Notes: generated by a model from the sequence alone, not told the origin. Counted from the stretch's first letter, positions 7,088 through 17,013 are shown. The stretch is 64,000 bases of DNA from Asaia prunellae JCM 25354 (GCF_000613885.1 NZ_BAJV01000009.1:62001-126000); one strand, 5' to 3'. Made by a program: numbers and translations.

Positions 7088-10057
7088 TCAGAAGCTCAGA
7101 CCTGCCTGAAGGAAGATGTAACGGCCGAGATAGAAGCCGTTATAGGTATTGTCAGCCGAGTTTGACGCTGCGTTGAGAACGAAAGGCGGGTTCTTGCCTG
7201 CAATGTTCTGCACGCCGCCTTCAAAGTTCCAGCGCTTCCATGCGTAAGCGACGGAGATATCCTGCTGGATCATTGCCGGTGTCTTGATACGCGCATTGGC
7301 GGCAGGATTCTCTTCGCTCAGGAAGGCGGAGCCGTCATTCCAGTTCATGCCGCCAATATACTGGAACATGTAGGAAATACGGAACGCATCATGCTGCCAT
7401 GTGAGCGTTGCGTAGTCACGCACGCGTGGCTGGCCGATGCCGCTCTGATAGAAAAGCGCGCCTGTCTGGTTGAGATATACACCACCCGGCTGCTGCTGCT
7501 GCTTGTATTTTACCAGCTGCTGGAAGTTGTTATCGACAATGAAGGCATCGTGACGGGTGATCTTCCAGCGATAGTTCAGATCGAAATCAATGCCGCTGGT
7601 CAGCAGGTTACCCAGATTCTGGTCAAGTGCGGAAACGGTGTTGATCTGCCCGTTCGGGAGGCGGTTGATCGCATTGCAGTAGGATTGCACGCCCCCTTCA
7701 TAGCACTGGTTCAGGATGTACTGGGTCGGAAGCGAATTGATGAGCCCTCCGATCGTATAGTGCCAGTAGGTCACCGAGGCGGCCAGTCCGGGGATCCAGC
7801 GCGGCGTCAGGACTGTGCCGAACGTGTAGGTGCGGCCTGTTTCGGGGCGCAGCGCCTTGTTGCCGCCCTGCAGCGTTGGCACCTGGCCGGAATTTGCAGA
7901 ATTGAAATTCTGTGGATTGGCAACGCCGCCCTTGATGCAGTTGGCGATCAGGGTCGGGCTGGTGGCGTTGGCGCAGGGATCGGATGCCGAAACATAGCTC
8001 AGGCCGACGCCGCCATAGAGTTCATAGACGTTCGGCTGACGGAAAGAGGTGCCGATCGTACCACGGAAACGGATGTCGCGCGTGGGTGCCCAGTCGATGC
8101 CGGCTTTCCAGTTCTTTGCTGCGCCGAAGGTGTTGTATTCGGAGATACGGCCCTGCGCGTCGATCGAGAGATCTTTCGCGAAATCCACATCCTTGAGCAG
8201 CTGGGCGTGACCCTGGAGATAGCCTTCCGTTACGTTGAAGCCACCCGAGGTCGGCTCGACCGTATTGGTGAGCGAGTACCCGCTGACGACCAATGGATCG
8301 GGATTGTTCGAAAGCTGTTCGCCACGATGCTCCATGCCCAGCGCCACGCCGAAATCGCCGCCGCCCTTCCAGGGCATATGGAAGACATGGTTGTTATGGA
8401 TGCGCAGGTTCAGATCGCGCAGCTGGTACATGGTGTGCTGGTACGTGGTGTAATTGGCGTATTGCACAGCACCCGGTGACAGACGCGTAAACGCGTTTGA
8501 CTGCACGCAGCCTGCAGAGCCAGCGCAGGAATTCGGGTTATAGACAAGTGCCCCGTTCGGATCATTCGGATCAGCATAGGGCTCGAGACCCCATTCCTGA
8601 AGCAGCTTGGAATAATCGCCCACGCCCTGGAACTCATTGGTCACCTGGCTGGCACCATAGGTGTAGGACAGGTCATATTTCCAGTCGTGCACGATATCGC
8701 CACGCATACCGACCATACCGGTGACGGTGTCGCTGGCATTGTTGTTTGTGCGGGGGCCGAACTCGTTCAGGCGGCGATAGAGCTGAAGGTCTTCACCCGC
8801 CGTGTTGCCCGGATAACCGGAAGGCAGAATGATGCTGTTCGGCAACGGTGAGGGAGGAACGCTGCCGGTTGCAGGCTCGGGCGCGAGCTGCGTCTTCGAT
8901 GTGCGGTGGGCGTAAAGAACATTCGAATATACGTCGAAATGACGGTTGAATTCGTAATGCAGATCACCGGTCAGCGTTGAATCCTGCAGCGCATTTACCA
9001 GCCACTGGTTCTGGGCGTAGTTGTAGCGCTTGCTTTTGCTGTAAGGGCTCAGCGAACCATTGTCGAGATTACCGACATAGGTATTCTCACTGCCGAAATA
9101 GGTACCACCCGGTGTGGTGATCGACCCCACCTGCAGATTTGAATTGGTCGGGTATGCGCCGATTGCCCCCAGAGGGTAGCGAGACCATGAACGGTCGCGT
9201 TGTGTGACGCCGCCCTGTGTCATGTAGCTGCCGCCAAGGGTCAGATTGCCCTTGTCATGATCGAAATTCCAGCCCTTCATGGCCGAGATCATGCCTGTAC
9301 GGTTATCGCCATGGCCGGTGATGCCGCCACGTATCGAGATGCTGCCCGTATTCAGGTCATGACGCAGCTTGATATTGATAACGCCTGAGACGGCATCGGC
9401 ACCGTAGAGTTCCGAGCCGCCATCTTTCAGGATCTCGACAGACTGGACCATCTGCACCGGAATGGTGTTGAGGTCGATACAGTTGCTGTTGCCGTTGGGC
9501 GTTGTGCGCTTGCCGTCCACGAGAACCAGAACGCGGTTCTGCCCGAGATTGCGGAGATCGACGCAGGATGCACCGGCACCGCTATTGGTGTTGCTGTTTG
9601 ACGTGCCGCTGGCACCGACGGAGGGCAGACGGGACAGGAAGTCGTTGAGTGTTGTCGCGCCGGTCTGCTGGATCTGCTTTGATGTAACGATCTGTACCGG
9701 GTTGGCGCTGGTGTTGTTGGCTGTATTGAGCGCCGATCCCACAACAATCACTTCTTCCGCCTTGCCGCGGGAGTGAAAGGAAAGCGCGTCCGTGCTCGTA
9801 ACGTTCTGCAGCGCGTTTTGTGAGCGGCTGGGAACCATGGTCGCCGCCGGTGCCGTCTGGGCGCTCAGGGCCGGACCGTTAGCCGTGCTGCGAGCTACGG
9901 TATTCCTGTGTTTTACAGCGGATTTGACGGCCTTGCGGTGATGTGTGCTGGCTGATGCTGTCTGCGCCTGGCTGCCTGCTGCGGCTGCCACGGGCGACAG
10001 AACAATAACCGCGCCAAGAAGGAGGCGCGCTCGTCCCCGCAATTTAACGGTTTTCAT
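7088..10057 (-). CDS. TonB-dependent outer-membrane receptor
   Basis: A 989-residue receptor. Residues 1-32 form a signal peptide (basic start, hydrophobic LLLGAVIVLSPVAAAA). A low-complexity Ala/Thr/His/Lys spacer follows, then EEVIVVGS at about residue 101 (TonB-box-like), a plug domain with V-x-x-LRNLGQNRVLVLVDGKR and SVEILKDG-x-S-ELYGADAVSGVINI, and a long beta-barrel with many aromatic/polar alternations ending in a terminal phenylalanine (LQAGLSF), the usual outer-membrane insertion signal. It converges on the purine operon. The ligand cannot be read from sequence; uptake of a purine-related compound would be a guess. A large antisense frame at 7391-8479 is a codon-bias shadow. Confidence 0.92.
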   Translation of the reverse strand: MKTVKLRGRARLLLGAVIVLSPVAAAAGSQAQTASASTHHRKAVKSAVKHRNTVARSTANGPALSAQTAPAATMVPSRSQNALQNVTSTDALSFHSRGKAEEVIVVGSALNTANNTSANPVQIVTSKQIQQTGATTLNDFLSRLPSVGASGTSNSNTNSGAGASCVDLRNLGQNRVLVLVDGKRTTPNGNSNCIDLNTIPVQMVQSVEILKDGGSELYGADAVSGVINIKLRHDLNTGSISIRGGITGHGDNRTGMISAMKGWNFDHDKGNLTLGGSYMTQGGVTQRDRSWSRYPLGAIGAYPTNSNLQVGSITTPGGTYFGSENTYVGNLDNGSLSPYSKSKRYNYAQNQWLVNALQDSTLTGDLHYEFNRHFDVYSNVLYAHRTSKTQLAPEPATGSVPPSPLPNSIILPSGYPGNTAGEDLQLYRRLNEFGPRTNNNASDTVTGMVGMRGDIVHDWKYDLSYTYGASQVTNEFQGVGDYSKLLQEWGLEPYADPNDPNGALVYNPNSCAGSAGCVQSNAFTRLSPGAVQYANYTTYQHTMYQLRDLNLRIHNNHVFHMPWKGGGDFGVALGMEHRGEQLSNNPDPLVVSGYSLTNTVEPTSGGFNVTEGYLQGHAQLLKDVDFAKDLSIDAQGRISEYNTFGAAKNWKAGIDWAPTRDIRFRGTIGTSFRQPNVYELYGGVGLSYVSASDPCANATSPTLIANCIKGGVANPQNFNSANSGQVPTLQGGNKALRPETGRTYTFGTVLTPRWIPGLAASVTYWHYTIGGLINSLPTQYILNQCYEGGVQSYCNAINRLPNGQINTVSALDQNLGNLLTSGIDFDLNYRWKITRHDAFIVDNNFQQLVKYKQQQQPGGVYLNQTGALFYQSGIGQPRVRDYATLTWQHDAFRISYMFQYIGGMNWNDGSAFLSEENPAANARIKTPAMIQQDISVAYAWKRWNFEGGVQNIAGKNPPFVLNAASNSADNTYNGFYLGRYIFLQAGLSF

Positions 10058-10075
10058 TAATAACTGACCCTCGGA

Positions 10076-10090
10076 GTGACTTTATGTCAC
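10076..10090. promoter_or_regulatory. Palindrome GTGAC-N5-GTCAC upstream of the receptor gene
   Basis: A perfect 5-5-5 inverted repeat lies 18 bases before the receptor ATG (minus strand), just upstream of its GAGGG ribosome-binding site. It could be an operator or an mRNA hairpin controlling translation. The binding protein is unknown. Confidence 0.35.
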
Positions 10091-10170
10091 GAGGCTGCGG
10101 TTTCTGTCATATCATTGCAAGAGTGTTATCGTTCTGTGACGTTGTATTGCGATTTCGAGACGAAGTATGT

Positions 10171-10182
10171 TGCAAATTTGCA
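10171..10182. promoter_or_regulatory. Perfect 12-bp palindrome TGCAAATTTGCA in the receptor promoter region
   Basis: About 115 bases upstream of the receptor start. The halves resemble the TGCAAAT / ATTTGCA elements of alphaproteobacterial Fur/Mur-type sites, although the spacing is shorter than usual. The rest of the 340-base gap (10058-10397) holds no gene that I can support. Confidence 0.3.
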
Positions 10183-10397
10183 TCATTTCGTATCGCGACC
10201 TTTCTCATACAGTCCCGCAGAAACGGGAGCGCCTTTCCGGAAGTGCCGGGTTAAGCCAGTCAAGGCACATAAAAGCTTGAGGCAAGTGCGACCTTTCCAA
10301 AGATATCCTCATCAACACAAGCGGATTGATTTCCCGTGCGGGTGAGGCGGTGGGTGCCCTTTTCATAAAGAGGATCGCAGCGCAGGCTTTGATGCTG

Positions 10398-13096
10398 TCA
10401 GTAGGATTTGAGCAGCCGGTCCAGATAATCGAGTTCGCTCTGGGGGCGTGTTCTGTCAGCGTCCCTGCGACGCAATTCGCGTTCAATTTCACGGGCTTTT
10501 TCTCGGCTGTCGCTTTCCGGTACCGTGCCATCAGTATCGGCACCAGAATGACCTTTGCCCTGCTTGCGCCCCAGAGGGTCACGATCGGTTTTGCCGCCGC
10601 CCTGACCTTCTGAATCCTCATCATCGCTGTCAGCCTGGTTCTGGTCGCCTTTGCCTTTGCCACCCTGTGTATGACCCGAGGTGCCCATTGTTGGAAGCAA
10701 CGCAAGAGGGCCACCACCATGGTTTTTCCCTTTCTGGGCCTCGCTCATCTGCTGGCCCGTCTCGGCGAGATCCTTGAGGACCTTGCGAATGGCATTTTCC
10801 GCCGGGCCATCTTGAACCTTTGCCAGAGCATGACTGGCGTCATGCATGTCCTTGTCGGCCTTGGTCAGCCCTTCCATACTTTTGCCAGTCAGGGATTTGA
10901 CATCCTCATTGAGCAGTTTTGCGACCATCTGTAGCGCGCGTTGCACAGCATGATCGTCCCGTCGCTGCTCATGTTGGGCCGTGGTCTCAGCGTCAGACAA
11001 TACCGGGGGAACGACAGGAGAGTTCTGTGCTTCCTCCATATTCGGAGGAGGGGTCATACCCAGTCTCTTCAGCAGTTCTGCAGTCGACATCGTGCTGAGG
11101 TCCTGGCCTGAGCCTGTCTCGCTCTGCTGTGCCTCCTTTGCATTGCGTTGTCCCAGACCCAGTCTTGCCTGAACATGGTCAAGCAATGTCGTTTCGCGTC
11201 TTATCAGATCGTGCAATGTGGCCTTCTGGGCCTGGGCTCGTGCGCGCGCCTGGAGCTGCTGGGCAATCTGGGCGAGATCCTGCGGTGTTGCGCTTCGCAT
11301 GCGCTCTACCATCTTTGAAAGGTCTTCCAGGCGCTTCATCGCATCATCGGAATGTCCGCCTGCTGCGTCCGACTGCAATCTGCGCATGAGGCGAGAGACC
11401 GGATCCGAGCCGCTGTCCGGAGCTTCACCAATATCAGGGATCACGGTTCCGAGCTGCATGCTGCGTTGCATCAGTGCCTGCATGCGCTGATCGAGGGCTT
11501 CACGCAGGCGTTTCATACGCGTAGCCAGTTCCTGTTGCTGCTCTTCGCTATGACCAGCAGCACCAAGCGCGCGCATATGAGCGATCTGATCCTGAACAGC
11601 TTTTTGCGCAGCCCGGATTTCAAGATTGGCCTGTGCCGTTTCGCGGTCGGTTAAGCGCAAATCTTCCAGATAGAGTGCTACAGCCCAGCACAGACCAATG
11701 ACGTTGGTCCTTGCATTCTCTGAATCGGGGTCATCGAGCTGTGCCGCAGCATAGAGCAGAGCGAGGATACTGCCTTTTTCGTTCTGAGGCAGGGTCCAGG
11801 CCAGAGCTTTCAGTTCATCGGAAGCCTCAGCAGGGCTCTCACGGTCAAGGCCGAAGCGATGTCTCAGGCTCACAAGAGCCCGTGCCGTCGGGTCGTGGAA
11901 AACCCTGCTGGGCAGGGTAAGTTTTTCATCAGGACTTGTGGCCTCGCGCCCGCTCCGGCTTGTTGCGTGAAGACGTATGATCACGCTTTCGCCTGCCCAG
12001 AGAGATTCGGTCAGATCAGCATGAAAATCACCTTCAGCTTTTTTGGGCTTATCCTTGAGGGGAATGGGCAGGATAATTTTCGGAAGGTCCGGTTTTGCTG
12101 CGAGGGTGATCTGGCTTCAAGATTGGCGACGCCGTGGGCCTGAGCCACTTTCCAGGGAAGAGTGATATCGGTGCCGTCCTTGACGACAGAAGGAGCAGAT
12201 TTCCAGGCGATCTCCGGTGCGAGATCCGGCTCGATCTGGAAATGCCATTCGCCAACAGTCCGGCCGCGTGAGCGGATCGATACGCGGCCACTATGGGAGA
12301 GGCGTGTGACGAAGCTCCAGCTTGCTGGGTCAAGTTGCCTGGCATTGATGTCACTTGTCTCGACGCCGAGCAGGTGCGGACCCGAACGCGCTCCGGTTAT
12401 GTGAAGAGTAAGTGTCGAATCCTGTGGAATACGGGGAGGGTCATTCCGGTTGGAAAGAAAAACCGGCGCACCAGGTGCATAAGCGGGCAGATCGATCCAT
12501 GCCTCAAGCTGGGGCAGGGGTACGTCGATATCATCGACACCTGGCAGGAAAGCAGCTTCAAGTCGCGAGGGCGCAGCAGGGCCCGCAAATATGGAGGCGC
12601 CGACAAGGGCTGCGGCAAAGACAGTCCAGCCAAGCTTGCGGGAAGCGGTCCAGTCCAGATGCGGCAGTCCCGAACGCAGAGAGCCGATACTGTTGCGCAG
12701 GCGTTCCATATGAACCTGCCAAAGCGCCGTTTCCTCACCGTCAGCCGGGTAGTCCTCAAGGGCGGCGAGAGGCTGGTGACGAAGGCCGGACCGGTTTTCG
12801 ATGCGTCTGTCTATGGCATTGCGCTTCGGGGGAGGCAGACGAGCAAGATTGCGCGCTGCCAGCGCCATTGCGCCTCCGGCAACCCCGGCCAGGAGAAAGG
12901 CGTGCAAGGTATCAGGCAGGGACTGGGGCAGCCTGAACAGACCGCTCAACGTATAGCCGCCCATGATACCGAGCGGCCATTGAAGGACTGACCAGGCAGC
13001 TTCGATCCATAATACGCGTCTTGCGCGGTGGCGTACGCGCTCTATGCGTTTTTCAAGCATCGGGAGCGAGTGCAGCGCGGACCGGGTCATGCTCAT
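10398..13096 (-). CDS. TIGR02302/DUF4175 family membrane-anchored protein (one frameshift)
   Basis: About 899 residues when joined. The N-terminal part (from 13096) has two hydrophobic segments (about residues 30-50 and 62-80) and a third near 155-170, then a beta-rich periplasmic-looking region; the C-terminal part is long, charged and Gln/Ala/Glu-rich with heptad-like helices and a Gly/Asp/Lys-rich low-complexity tract. This is the architecture of the conserved alphaproteobacterial DUF4175 family, whose function is unknown. The frame breaks at about 12114 where one base of a GGG run is missing (VANLEA should continue QITLAAKPDLPK). Its ATG overlaps the lysA stop (ATGA), the usual alphaproteobacterial order. 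Confidence 0.85.
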
Positions 13097-14418
13097 TCAG
13101 AGCCCAGCCACTCCGGTAGTGTTTCGTCAGCCCAGAGTGATTCCACACGCTGCCTTGGGCGCACCAGCGCCCATTGCCCGTTTTCAATCATGACCTGAGC
13201 GGCAAGCGGTCGGCTGTTATAGGTCGAGCTCATTACTGCACCATAGGCGCCTGTATCGAGCAAGGCGAGTGTATCTCCGGGACGCATGGCCGGAAGAAGA
13301 CGGTCCTTGCCGAAAACATCGCTCGATTCACAGACAGGACCGACCACGGTCTGGGGTGCTGTCTCTGCATACGCAATATCCGGCGCCAGAGGGATGATTC
13401 CATGCCAGGCACCGTAGAGGCTTGGACGGGCAAGATCGTTCATCGCAGCATCGACGATTACAAAGTCCGATACACCTTCGCGCTGGGCTTTGAGATCGAT
13501 GACAGAGGCAAGAAGTACCCCGGCAGGGGCGGCGATCCAGCGGCCCGGTTCAAGGGCCAGTTTCAGATCAAGCCCGCCGAGTGTCTCGGCGATGGCGCCG
13601 GCAAGGGCGGCGGGTGGAGGTGCCAGTTCGTCGCGATATCGTACGCCCAGACCACCACCGCAATCGACCACGCTGACGGTCAGCCCCTGCGCACGCAGGC
13701 CGGTGACAAGCTCTGCAATGCGGGCATAGGCGGCCTTGAACGGTGCAGGCGAGAGAATCTGGCTGCCGATATGCGTTGCAAGACCACGCATATCAATACC
13801 CGGCAGAGCGCTGGCTTCCTGGTAAAGCAAGGCAGCATCGGCCCAGTCGATGCCAAACTTGTCTCCCAGTCTGCCTGTGCTGATTTTGTCATGGGTTTCA
13901 GCATCGATATGAGGATTGACACGCAGCGCGACAGGAGCAGCAAGACCCATCTGGTGAGCTATGTGCGACAGGCGGTTGATTTCCTCGGCGCTTTCGACAT
14001 TGATCTGGCCAATACCCTCTCGCAATGCCAGTGCAAGTTCCTGATCGGTCTTGCCCACACCGGAAAACACCATGTCTGCGGGAGCAATACCCGCCTGACG
14101 GGCCCGCAGGAGTTCGCCGCCGCTGACGACATCGGCACCGCAGCCTTCCTGGCGCAGGACGTTGAGGGTCGCGAGATGGTCATTCGCCTTGAGGGCATAA
14201 TGCAGGGCAATATTAAGACCACGCTCCGCAAAGGCCTTTCGGAGGTTGCGCGTGCGCCGGCGCAACGTACCGGCACCGGTTACCCAGCACGGGGTACCAA
14301 CCTGACTTGCAATCGTCTGCAAGGGCACCCCTTCAAACAGAAGGCCATCCTGCGCATCCATATGCAGGGATGGACGCGAAGCGAGAAGGTTCATGATATC
14401 AGGGTCGTGGCGTGTCAT
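13093..14418 (-). CDS. lysA: Diaminopimelate decarboxylase
   Basis: Last step of lysine synthesis, PLP-dependent. The Schiff-base lysine lies in HYALKAND, followed by the substrate/PLP motifs VNVES-type (QINVESAEE), THIGSQ, DCGGGLGV, EPGR and the second-subunit CESSD-F motif. Alternative starts upstream exist (14469), but MTRHDPDIMNLLASRP at 14418 matches the usual N-terminus. It is divergent from cdd and its stop overlaps the DUF4175 start. Full length, frame intact. Confidence 0.95.
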   Translation of the reverse strand: MTRHDPDIMNLLASRPSLHMDAQDGLLFEGVPLQTIASQVGTPCWVTGAGTLRRRTRNLRKAFAERGLNIALHYALKANDHLATLNVLRQEGCGADVVSGGELLRARQAGIAPADMVFSGVGKTDQELALALREGIGQINVESAEEINRLSHIAHQMGLAAPVALRVNPHIDAETHDKISTGRLGDKFGIDWADAALLYQEASALPGIDMRGLATHIGSQILSPAPFKAAYARIAELVTGLRAQGLTVSVVDCGGGLGVRYRDELAPPPAALAGAIAETLGGLDLKLALEPGRWIAAPAGVLLASVIDLKAQREGVSDFVIVDAAMNDLARPSLYGAWHGIIPLAPDIAYAETAPQTVVGPVCESSDVFGKDRLLPAMRPGDTLALLDTGAYGAVMSSTYNSRPLAAQVMIENGQWALVRPRQRVESLWADETLPEWLGSE

Positions 14419-14485
14419 GCCTGACAGATTACATTTGCAATGATCAGCTTCCAAGCTGGGAATATGCAAGGAGATGGGAATAGTG

Positions 14486-14878
14486 ATGACTGATATGCTG
14501 ATCCGCGCTGCGCTGGCTGCTCGTGAGAAGGCCTATGCGCCTTATTCGCGCTTCCATGTCGGAGCCGCTTTGCGTTGTGATGATGCGATCTATAGCGGAT
14601 GCAATGTCGAAAATGCTGCCTATCCGCAAGGAAGCTGCGCCGAAGCCGGAGCAATTTCAGCCATGGTTCTGGCGGGAGGGCGGCAGATTGACGAGATTGT
14701 CATTGTCGGAAGTGGTGAAGCAGCCTGTACCCCATGTGGTGGCTGCCGGCAGCGCCTGCGTGAATTTTCTGCATCAGATATGCGCGTGATAATGGTCGAT
14801 ACCAAGGGAGTCATTCTTCTGGAAACGACGCTGGAGGCGCTTCTTCCCTGGTCTTTCGGCCCGGAGAATCTCGCGTGA
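14486..14878 (+). CDS. cdd: Cytidine deaminase
   Basis: Deaminates cytidine and deoxycytidine in pyrimidine salvage. It is the short (about 130-residue), tetrameric-type enzyme: substrate motif YSRFHVGAAL, GCNVENAAYPQGSCAEAGAI with the zinc cysteine and catalytic glutamate, and PCGGCRQ with the other two zinc cysteines. AAGGAG at 14468-14473 is spaced 12 bases from ATG 14486 (9 from GTG 14483), so the ATG at 14474 that sits right against it is unlikely. Its stop overlaps the next gene's GTG. Confidence 0.95.
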   Translation: MTDMLIRAALAAREKAYAPYSRFHVGAALRCDDAIYSGCNVENAAYPQGSCAEAGAISAMVLAGGRQIDEIVIVGSGEAACTPCGGCRQRLREFSASDMRVIMVDTKGVILLETTLEALLPWSFGPENLA

Positions 14879-15627
14879 GCCATATCATGCTGCCATTGCG
14901 TGTGCTGCGCCGGGTCTCTTTGGTCTTGCTGATCCTGAATAGTGGCGCTGTCTGGATGGCGCAGGCAGCCCCCGTTGTCCTACCGGGCGTTGGGCAGGGG
15001 GCACGTCATGTTATTGATGTTAGTCATGAACCATGGCGCCTCCTTGGGCGGGTCCAGACCGAGCTCGGCGCGCGTTGCACCGGATTCATGGTGGCGCCCT
15101 CTGTCATTATGACGGCAGCCCATTGCCTGTGGCGTGCCGAGGTGGCCAATTTCATCCAACCTTCCAGTGTTCATTTCATGCTGGGTTACGATACGGGATC
15201 ATGGCGCGCTACAGCACGGGCAGTGCGCTTTGTCATTGCTTCTGCCTATGATCCATTTCATCCGTTGCGAACGAGTCAGGCAGATCGTGCCACTGTCATT
15301 CTTGATCATCCTCTTGTTACAACCCGGGAACTGCTCCCGATTGTCACAGCAGTTCCGGGAGATTCGGCTATGCTTGCGGGCTATCAGCAGGATCGCAAGG
15401 AACTCGCCATGGGTGATCTTGCCTGTCATGTAATTCGTGTACGAGGGCAGTTGGTAGATCATGACTGCGCTGCGACGCGCGGGGTCAGCGGTGCGCCGCT
15501 TCTTGTACAAAAGGACGGAAAATGGGGCATCGCCGGTATAGATGTGACAGCCAGGGAAGGGCTGGGAGGAACCGCAGTCGGCTTTGCGAGCGAGTCCGTT
15601 TCTGACGAAACTGTTAGAACGAAGTAA
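14875..15627 (+). CDS. Exported trypsin-like serine protease
   Basis: 250 residues with an N-terminal signal peptide (hydrophobic 15-30, cleavage near AQAAP). The S1-fold catalytic triad is visible: His83 in MTAAHC, Asp137 in QADRATVIL, and Ser205 in GVSGAPLL. Cysteines at 68/84 and 184/198 are placed for the usual disulfides, including the one that bridges the His loop. It resembles glutamyl endopeptidase-like or HtrA-less periplasmic S1 proteases of alphaproteobacteria; there is no PDZ domain. The GTG start overlaps the cdd stop. Substrate unknown. Confidence 0.88.
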   Translation: MSHIMLPLRVLRRVSLVLLILNSGAVWMAQAAPVVLPGVGQGARHVIDVSHEPWRLLGRVQTELGARCTGFMVAPSVIMTAAHCLWRAEVANFIQPSSVHFMLGYDTGSWRATARAVRFVIASAYDPFHPLRTSQADRATVILDHPLVTTRELLPIVTAVPGDSAMLAGYQQDRKELAMGDLACHVIRVRGQLVDHDCAATRGVSGAPLLVQKDGKWGIAGIDVTAREGLGGTAVGFASESVSDETVRTK

Positions 15628-15638
15628 GATTCTGTCTT

Positions 15639-15663
15639 CGAACTAAAACGTATCTGTATCGTT
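15639..15663 (+). promoter_or_regulatory. Candidate EcfG (general stress sigma) promoter
   Basis: The sequence reads CGAAC, 16 bases, CGTT, against the alphaproteobacterial EcfG consensus GGAAC-N16/17-CGTT (one mismatch). It ends 37 bases before the ATG of the lone receiver gene. This is a motif match only. Confidence 0.45.
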
Positions 15664-15700
15664 AAAGCAGAACGAATAGTTCACGAAGGGCGTGGCGGTA

Positions 15701-16104
15701 ATGTCTGTAGAGTCTTTTCACGATGCCGGCATATCAGGGGTAGTGCCCAAAGCGCCAACAGTACTTGTTGTCGAGGATCAGTTCCTCCTGCGGGCCTATG
15801 TCTCTGACATGATTGCAGAAGCAGGCTATACGGTTCTTTCTGCCGAAAACGCTGATGAGGCACTCTCTATCATAACCGGAAACCCCGACATACGTCTCGT
15901 CTTTTCTGATTTTGAAATGCCAAGCACCATGAACGGCTGGATCTTGGCCATCATCTGTTCAGGACAAGGCCTGATGTGGCGTTTGTGCTGACATCGGGTG
16001 CGAAAATGAAAGAGAATTTCGCTTTACCCCCGCGCGGCCTGTTTGTTGCAAAGCCCTTTCTGGAGAGTGACGTCTGCTCAGCGCTCGCCCAGCTGGTACA
16101 TTAG
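15701..16104 (+). CDS. Single-domain response regulator (one frameshift)
   Basis: A receiver domain of about 135 residues without an output domain. Acidic pocket VVEDQ (E25/D26), phospho-acceptor D70 in VFSDFEMP, conserved TSG after the fourth strand, and lysine in VAKPF are all present once the frame is restored. One C is missing from a CCC run at about 15949 (NGWILA should continue HHLFRTRPDVAFVLTSG), and the repaired frame stops at TAG 16102. The ATG at 15701 has a GAAGGG site ten bases upstream. Such proteins relay phosphate or compete in phosphotransfer; here no kinase is nearby. The 124 bases after it (16105-16228) hold nothing I recognise. Confidence 0.8.
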
Positions 16105-16228
16105 ACCTGAGATAACGCTGAATGCCATAGCGGGCTTGTTGATGATTCCCGCAGAAGCAGGACGCAATGAAACGCTGACTGCGCTGATCTGCAATCTGTG
16201 GCGAGCGTTCTGTTTTTCTTGTGGAGAA

Positions 16229-16305
16229 TGGCGCACCCGAAAGGACTCGAACCTCTAACCCCCAGATTCGTAGTCTGGTGCTCTATCCAATTGAGCTACG
16301 GGTGC
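16229..16305 (-). tRNA. tRNA-Arg(ACG), copy 1
   Basis: A 77-base tRNA including an encoded CCA. The acceptor stem GCACCCG/CGGGTGC, D-arm AGCTCAATTGGATAGAGC, anticodon arm CCAGA-ctACGaa-TCTGG and T-arm AGAGG-TTCGAGT-CCTTT fold normally. The anticodon ACG is read after deamination to inosine and decodes CGU/CGC/CGA. Confidence 0.97.
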
Positions 16306-16338
16306 GTGGTAATCAGCAGCGTGATTACGATATTGTAC

Positions 16339-16415
16339 TGGCGCACCCGAAAGGACTCGAACCTCTAACCCCCAGATTCGTAGTCTGGTGCTCTATCCAA
16401 TTGAGCTACGGGTGC
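16339..16415 (-). tRNA. tRNA-Arg(ACG), copy 2
   Basis: Identical in all 77 bases to the copy 110 bases away, including the encoded CCA. The 33-base spacer between them is different in sequence from the flanks, so this is a tandem gene duplication and not a longer repeat. Both are probably transcribed together from the right. Confidence 0.97.
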
Positions 16416-16479
16416 GTCGTGGGGCGGGTTCTACTGCGTGTTTCCCGACCCCGCAAGAGGGAAAAAGAATTTTTTTCAA

Positions 16480-16879
16480 TCAATGCTTTGCACGGGTCAT
16501 GACGATATGGGCGCGACAGGTCGGAGCTCCATAGATTCCGCCGATTGCATTGCCAACGGGATAACCATTGAACACCAGGCTGTAGGGTTTGTGCTGAGCG
16601 TCCCTCATATCCAGCTGAGCATGAAAATGCTGTTTGTCCGCCCCACGCATGCCTTTCAGAACCAGAGCATTGTCACCCGGGGTGAAAGTGATGGTGTGTG
16701 TGCCGATCTGCAGTGTGGAATTGGAATCAGTGGGGCAGGTGCCCTGATCGGCGACCAGGGCACCGGTCCAGAGCCCGATCGTCCTTGCTCGGAGGCTGAG
16801 GGCTGGAGCAGGCCGAAAGCAGAGACACCATGCCAAGGAAAACCCCACAAGTCAGGTGGCGAATACGGGAATGCGACAT
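16480..16879 (-). CDS. Small lipoprotein of unknown function (one frameshift)
   Basis: Starting at ATG 16879, the N-terminus reads a basic SHSRIRH, a hydrophobic stretch and the lipobox LLSAC, so it is a lipoprotein. The frame then changes between about 16785 and 16820 (an apparent extra base, possibly the TT at 16785) into a well-behaved domain: TIGLWTGALVADQGTC, beta-rich middle (IGTHTITFTPGDNALVLKG) and a C-terminal GNAIGGIYGAPTC. The cysteine pair may form a disulfide. I do not recognise the domain. It is divergent from guaA. Confidence 0.62.
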
Positions 16880-17013
16880 AACGATCTCGTCCGGATGAAG
16901 GAATCATGACATTTAGCGGGGCTCGAACGCGTCGTTTGGGATGACGTTGCCCTGCGAACATTCTATACGATGCCCACAGAATTTGCCCATGCACGACGTG
17001 TTGAAAGAGCGCC

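Noticed and set aside
7391-8479. 362-codon plus-strand frame antisense to the TonB receptor
   Set aside because: Mirror of strong codon bias in the receptor; no recognisable domain, RBS or neighbours.
13174-14424. 416-codon plus-strand frame antisense to lysA
   Set aside because: Lies wholly opposite an intact, highly conserved gene; composition is that of a shadow frame.
16229-16415. Direct repeat suggesting a CRISPR unit or att sites
   Set aside because: The repeats are complete tRNA-Arg genes; no further copies, spacers, cas genes or integrase.
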